Positions 6,164-9,367 of a stretch of DNA of 9,367 nt are shown here, in pieces. The stretch lies in contig DIDB01000146.1 in assembly GCA_002417905.1 (NCBI GenBank), forward strand, positions 1 to 9,367. Direction: 5' to 3'. Within the stretch, counting starts at the first letter, position 1. Every line of letters starts with the position of its first letter. The notes below the pieces were generated by a model, which made no database searches, was not told where the DNA came from, and saw only the letters and a program-made list of their open reading frames with translations. The DNA is from Pseudomonadaceae bacterium UBA5811 (GTDB lineage: Bacteria; Pseudomonadota; Gammaproteobacteria; Pseudomonadales; Pseudomonadaceae). A program made the position numbers and the translations under genes.

Positions 6164-6916
6164 ATGGATCTACAGCTCAAAGACCGCAAAGTTCTGGTTA
6201 CCGGAGGTACCCGTGGTATCGGCCGGGCCATTGTTCAGACCTTTCTGGCCGAGGGAGCCCAGGTGGCGTTCTGTGCCCGCAGCCGGGAAGAGGTCGAGAA
6301 AACCTGCCAGGAACTGGGCGAACAGGTGGTTGGCAGTACCCTGGACATCACGGATACCGACGCCCTGGAGCATTGGGTGAGTGAAACGGCCGAACGCTTT
6401 GGTGGTATTGATATTGTGGTGCCCAGTGTCAGCGCCCTGGCGTCCGGCCAGGACCTGAATGCCTGGAGCCAGGCATTCAGCACGGACCTGCTGGGCACCG
6501 TGGCGCTGGTCAATGCCACCCTCCCGTGGCTAAAGCAGTCCTTTGCTGGCTCGATTGTCATTATTTCCAGCGTATCCGGCCGGGAAATCGATACCTTTGC
6601 CGAGCCTTATGGCGTGATGAAGGCGGCACTGACCCACTATGGCAAAAGCCTGTCCCGGCGGCTGGCCAGTGATGGTATCCGGGTCAATATCGTGGCACCG
6701 GGCAATGTGTACTTTCCGGAAGGGGTCTGGGGCAAGATCGAACGGGAGCAGCCAGAACTGTTCAGGGAGTCCATGGCCCTCAACCCGATGGGGCGGATGG
6801 CCAGGCCGGAAGAGGTGGCCAACGCGGTGGTCTTCCTGGCCAGTGGCATGTCCAGCTTTACCACCGGGACCTGCCTGCTGGTGGATGGTGGCCTGACCCG
6901 CGGTGTGCAGTACTGA
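6164..6916 (+). CDS. SDR-family oxidoreductase
   Basis: A classical short-chain dehydrogenase/reductase of 250 residues with a Rossmann fold. The cofactor loop is TGGTRGIG (13-20). An arginine in ARSR after strand 2, with no aspartate there, favours NADP(H). D61 in TLDIT is the adenine-contacting aspartate. Catalytic S136, Y149 and K153 (YGVMK) are in place. The usual NNAG motif after strand 4 is replaced by PSVSAL (87-92), and the usual asparagine of helix 4 appears to be an aspartate (STDLLG). The C-terminus ends in the common SFTTGTCLLVDGG pattern. The substrate is unknown; many relatives are annotated only as 3-oxoacyl-ACP reductase-like. ATG 6164 is chosen for AAGGAA seven bases upstream and the normal domain start; the longer open frame from 6056 has no family match. 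It is 91 bp from the chemoreceptor, which seems to have its own promoter. Confidence 0.9.
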   Translation: MDLQLKDRKVLVTGGTRGIGRAIVQTFLAEGAQVAFCARSREEVEKTCQELGEQVVGSTLDITDTDALEHWVSETAERFGGIDIVVPSVSALASGQDLNAWSQAFSTDLLGTVALVNATLPWLKQSFAGSIVIISSVSGREIDTFAEPYGVMKAALTHYGKSLSRRLASDGIRVNIVAPGNVYFPEGVWGKIEREQPELFRESMALNPMGRMARPEEVANAVVFLASGMSSFTTGTCLLVDGGLTRGVQY

Positions 6917-6946
6917 GTGCCGTCGCCCTGATTCTGTTCCGGATGC

Positions 6947-6973
6947 TCAAGAATACGGGCCGGCAACCGATAG
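6947..6973 (+). promoter_or_regulatory. Candidate sigma-28 (FliA) promoter for the MCP gene
   Basis: The flagellar sigma-28 consensus is TAAA-N15-GCCGATAA. Here TCAA (6947-6950) is followed after exactly 15 bp by ACCGATAG (6966-6973), matching 3 of 4 and 6 of 8 positions. It ends 34 bp before the ATG of a chemoreceptor, the kind of gene this sigma factor normally drives. Confidence 0.45.
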
Positions 6974-7007
6974 AGCAGAGTATCTGTAGCCTGTCCGGAC
7001 CTTTCCC

Positions 7008-8633
7008 ATGAACTTGCGTACTCTGAATATTGCGGCCCGCTGCATGCTGGGCTTTGGCTTTCTGGCATGTCTGGTGGCGGTCATTGGCTGCTTCGGTCTC
7101 TGGAAAATGGACCAGATCCAGCAGGAAAACCGCCAGATACAGGAGGCCGCCCTGCCCGGTCTTCTGAGCAGTGACGCCTTGGCCCTGCAACTGGCCCGGA
7201 TGCGGGTGGAATCCCTGCGCCTGCAGATGGTACCGGACCCCCAGCAAATTGCCGGAATTTCGCAAAAAATTGCCGAAATCCGCCAGAGACTGGAGCAGGA
7301 GCTGGACAGTTACCGGAAAATTGCCAGGCAGGAAAACGAAAAGCAGCTGCTGCAGCAGTTCCAGGCCGGCTATCAGGGTTACCTGGCAAATCTCGAGAAA
7401 ACCATGGCACTGGTCAGGCAGAATCCGCCTGATCTGGCCAGCCGGATCCCGGTGGCAGAAATGGCCAGCCAGGGCGGGCAGATGAGCCAGGCCGCCGAGC
7501 AGTTGCGCCAGCTTAACCAGACCCTGGCCAGCCAGTCCTGGGAGAAGGCGGCCCGGCTTTATCAGAGCTCGAAAGTCATTATTATCCTGACGTTGCTGGC
7601 GGCCATTGCGGCGGCTCTGCTGATGGCCTGGCGGATGACCCTCAGTCTGGTACAGCCCATCAGCACGGCCGTCAGTGTGGCGACCACCATTGCCAGTGGT
7701 GACCTGACCCGCCAGCTGGATACCCGGGGCACCGATGAGGCGGCCCGGCTGATGAAAGCTCTGGAGCAGATGCAGCAGGCCCTGCGCTCCACCCTGGAGC
7801 GGATTGCATCCTCGGCGGACCAGCTGGCTTCGGCCACCGAGGAAATGAGCAGCGCCATGCAGCAGAGCACCCAGAATCTGCAGCAGCAGAACAGCGAAAT
7901 TGAAATGGCCGCCACGGCTGTGACCGAGATGAGCCAGGCGGTGGATGAGGTGGCCAGCAATGCCAGCTCGGCCTCTGAAGAGTCCAGAACCGCCAGCACC
8001 AGCGCCAGCCAGGGCCAGAAGCAGCTGAATGACACCCTGGAGGCTATCCAGCAGCTGGCCTCCCATGTGATGGGTGCCTCCGAAGAGGCCCGGGCGCTGG
8101 AAGCCCATACTCACAGCATCAGCCAGGTCCTGGATGTGATCCGCTCGGTGGCCGAACAGACCAACCTGCTGGCCCTGAATGCCGCTATCGAGGCGGCCCG
8201 GGCCGGAGAGGCGGGCCGGGGCTTTGCTGTCGTGGCCGACGAGGTGCGTGCCCTGGCGCATCGCACCAGCGAGTCCACTACCGAAATCGAAAACATGATT
8301 GCCACCATCCAGACCGGTACCAGCCATACGGTGGAGGCCCTGCTGAGCAGTGCGGACCAGGCCCGGCAGACCCAGGAACAGGCCCATGCGGCCAACCAGG
8401 CCCTGAATACCATCACCCAGGCCATCCAGGGCATCGACCAGCGCAATCTGGTAATTGCCAGTGCTGCCGAGGAGCAGGCCCAGGTGGCCCGCGAAGTGGA
8501 CAAAAACCTGGTACGGATCCGGGACCTGTCCCTGCAGACCTCGGCCGGTGCCGGCCAGACCCAGACGGCCAGCCACGAACTGTCGCGGCTGGCATCCGAT
8601 CTGGCCGGGATGATCCGCAAGTTCCACCTCTGA
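7008..8633 (+). CDS. Methyl-accepting chemotaxis protein
   Basis: A 541-residue transmembrane chemoreceptor that senses ligands in the periplasm and controls the CheA-CheW complex. Order: cytoplasmic start [14 protein letters not shown]1 about 13-33, a periplasmic helical sensor of about 155 residues (34-189) best read as a four-helix-bundle 4HB type, TM2 about 190-208, HAMP about 211-265 (VQPIS ... GDLTRQLD), and a long coiled-coil signalling domain. The highly conserved hairpin tip spans E383 to F406, starting [18 protein letters not shown]. Gln/Glu pairs along the flanking helices would serve as methylation sites. The C-terminus, MIRKFHL, has no CheR-tethering pentapeptide. The shine-dalgarno is weak (GGAC at 6997-7000), but the N-terminus is typical of pseudomonad-like MCPs. 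The ligand cannot be predicted. Confidence 0.95.
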   Translation: MNLRTLNIAARCMLGFGFLACLVAVIGCFGLWKMDQIQQENRQIQEAALPGLLSSDALALQLARMRVESLRLQMVPDPQQIAGISQKIAEIRQRLEQELDSYRKIARQENEKQLLQQFQAGYQGYLANLEKTMALVRQNPPDLASRIPVAEMASQGGQMSQAAEQLRQLNQTLASQSWEKAARLYQSSKVIIILTLLAAIAAALLMAWRMTLSLVQPISTAVSVATTIASGDLTRQLDTRGTDEAARLMKALEQMQQALRSTLERIASSADQLASATEEMSSAMQQSTQNLQQQNSEIEMAATAVTEMSQAVDEVASNASSASEESRTASTSASQGQKQLNDTLEAIQQLASHVMGASEEARALEAHTHSISQVLDVIRSVAEQTNLLALNAAIEAARAGEAGRGFAVVADEVRALAHRTSESTTEIENMIATIQTGTSHTVEALLSSADQARQTQEQAHAANQALNTITQAIQGIDQRNLVIASAAEEQAQVAREVDKNLVRIRDLSLQTSAGAGQTQTASHELSRLASDLAGMIRKFHL

Positions 8634-8687
8634 CCGGCCCAGGGGCTTGCCCTGTTTGAGTCTGGCCCCGGACAATGGCCGGGCCGG
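8634..8687. repeat. 7-bp inverted repeat after the MCP gene
   Basis: CCGGCCC (8634-8640, directly after the MCP stop) and GGGCCGG (8681-8687) could form a long-looped hairpin, with further GC-rich pairing inside. There is no T tract, so it is not a standard Rho-independent terminator. It may be chance in GC-rich sequence. Confidence 0.3.
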
Positions 8688-8718
8688 TGGTTGCCGGCCT
8701 GACCAGAACGGGGGCGTC

Positions 8719-9117
8719 ATGCGTTGGGAAGATCTGAAAAACGGCCAGAGCCGCCAGCTGATCGGTGACTTTTACCTGTACCAGAAGCTGCTGGCAGAGA
8801 CACCCATGGGGGCCCTGCTGCCAGATGGCGCGGCCCGTTATCACAGCTATAACCGCAATTGCCGTTACCAGCTGGCCGAACTGACCCTGACCATTGGCGG
8901 CCTGTGTGGTTACTGCATCCATGATACGGCTGCCCGCAACAATCCACGGGGCTACCCGCCCGAGCTGCTGGAGTCTTTCCATAACGTCACGACCTTGCGC
9001 CAGGCCGTGCTGGTGCTGAACCGGGCTGAGGACCGGCTGGAGGCTGTCCTGCCCCCGGAAAACCTGGAGCAGCAGGTGGCTGACTGGCTGGCTGGCCAGC
9101 CGCAGCCCTGGCAGTAG
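8719..9117 (+). CDS. Hypothetical protein with a CxxC motif
   Basis: I do not recognise this 132-residue protein. It begins [14 protein letters not shown], has no signal peptide or membrane segment, and looks soluble and cytoplasmic. C48, the C63-x2-C66 pair and H68 cluster in the middle (NCRYQ then GLCGYCIHD) and could bind a metal or form a disulfide; this is inference. The C-terminal third is rich in Leu, Glu and Gln and probably helical. ATG 8719 is preceded by GGGGG at 8710-8714, closer than ideal. A TTG at 8647 would extend it, but the extra residues look like spacer sequence. It lies 85 bp after the MCP and 73 bp before tsaC on the same strand. The sustained open frame and the same codon style as its neighbours support it being a gene. 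Confidence 0.7.
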   Translation: MRWEDLKNGQSRQLIGDFYLYQKLLAETPMGALLPDGAARYHSYNRNCRYQLAELTLTIGGLCGYCIHDTAARNNPRGYPPELLESFHNVTTLRQAVLVLNRAEDRLEAVLPPENLEQQVADWLAGQPQPWQ

Positions 9118-9162
9118 ACACCGGCTGCGGTCCGGGTGCCGCCGGGATACACTGCCGGCCTT

Positions 9163-9182
9163 TTGCAGCGGGTTGCAGCGGG
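9163..9182 (+). repeat. Tandem 10-bp duplication before tsaC
   Basis: TTGCAGCGGG occurs twice in direct succession (9163-9172 and 9173-9182), ending 8 bp before the tsaC ATG. The G-rich end of the second copy continues into the likely ribosome-binding site (GGGGAA, about 9179-9184). Confidence 0.7.
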
Positions 9183-9190
9183 GAACAGGC

Positions 9191-9367
9191 ATGAGCGACT
9201 GGCGCATGCAGCAGGTGGCCAGACAGATCCGGCAGGGGGGGGTGGTGGCTTATCCCACCGAAGCGGTCTGGGGACTGGGCTGCGATCCATGGAACCAGGC
9301 TGCCGTGCAGCGGCTGCTGGCCCTGAAACAGCGGCCCCAGGCCAAGGGCCTGATCCTGATTGCCGAC
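9191..9367 (+). CDS. tsaC: Threonylcarbamoyl-AMP synthase, N-terminal part (partial)
   Basis: The frame runs open from ATG 9191 to the window end, giving 59 residues. The sequence matches the start of the YrdC/Sua5 domain: [18 protein letters not shown], then a helix with LLALKQRP and KGLILIA, which are the conserved nucleotide and threonylcarbamate pocket elements. TsaC makes threonylcarbamoyl-AMP from threonine, bicarbonate and ATP in the first step of t6A37 tRNA modification. The close spacing of the KR/KGLILIA segment and the short N-terminus favour the TsaC (YrdC) type over the longer Sua5, but the 3' end is missing so this cannot be settled here. A G8 run (9235-9242) encodes Gly-Gly-Val. 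Confidence 0.9.
   Translation, partial: MSDWRMQQVARQIRQGGVVAYPTEAVWGLGCDPWNQAAVQRLLALKQRPQAKGLILIAD

Noticed and set aside
8634..8687. Rho-independent terminator after the MCP gene
   Set aside because: The inverted repeat has a 40-nt loop and no T tract, so it is listed only as a repeat.
6858..8720. 620-codon open frame on the reverse strand opposite the MCP gene
   Set aside because: Low-complexity Gly/Leu/His/Gln-rich translation that mirrors the codon bias of the chemoreceptor; no domain is visible and the MCP on the other strand is certain.
1..9367. CRISPR array, insertion-sequence transposase, or known anti-phage defence genes
   Set aside because: No regularly spaced repeats, transposase or defence-domain proteins could be found on either strand; the only mobile trace is the integrase relic.

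Overview
The window is a piece of a GC-rich (roughly 60% by eye) proteobacterial chromosome. AhpF, a bacterial thiopurine-type methyltransferase, a TDT transporter, TrhA, a 4HB/HAMP chemoreceptor and TsaC together fit a motile, aerobic gammaproteobacterium best. That placement is inference from gene content. No gene in the window fixes the genus.

Layout. Positions 2-238 hold the 3' end of a DUF3299-type gene. Next comes ahpF (373-1932), without ahpC beside it and with a degenerate OxyR-like site upstream. A tRNA-Arg(CCG) gene follows (2009-2085) with a strong terminator. Between 2104 and 2746 lies the scar of a mobile element: two imperfect 63-bp direct repeats, the first containing the tRNA terminator, flank the frameshifted and truncated 5' end of a tyrosine integrase. 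Positions 2909-5221 hold three closely spaced forward genes: a TDT-family (TehA/Ssu1/SLAC1-type) transporter, a thiopurine S-methyltransferase (tpm) and a complete bacteriohemerythrin. A reverse-strand trhA/hemolysin III gene (5206-5868) overlaps the hemerythrin end by 16 bp. A 295-bp divergent spacer with an 11-bp inverted repeat separates trhA from an SDR oxidoreductase (6164-6916). A methyl-accepting chemotaxis protein (7008-8633) follows, with a promoter resembling sigma-28 (FliA). Last are an unrecognised 132-aa protein with a CxxC motif (8719-9117) and the start of tsaC (9191 to the window edge).

How the genes may work together. The most interesting unit is transporter-tpm-hemerythrin. 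Transporter plus methyltransferase resembles tehA-tehB in plan, but the methyltransferase is TPMT, a family known for selenium and tellurium methylation in pseudomonads. A diiron hemerythrin is added as a likely third cistron. With ahpF nearby, the left half has a redox/chalcogen-stress flavour, although ahpF is separated from the operon by the tRNA and the element scar. The right half (SDR, MCP, hypothetical, tsaC) looks like ordinary chromosome.
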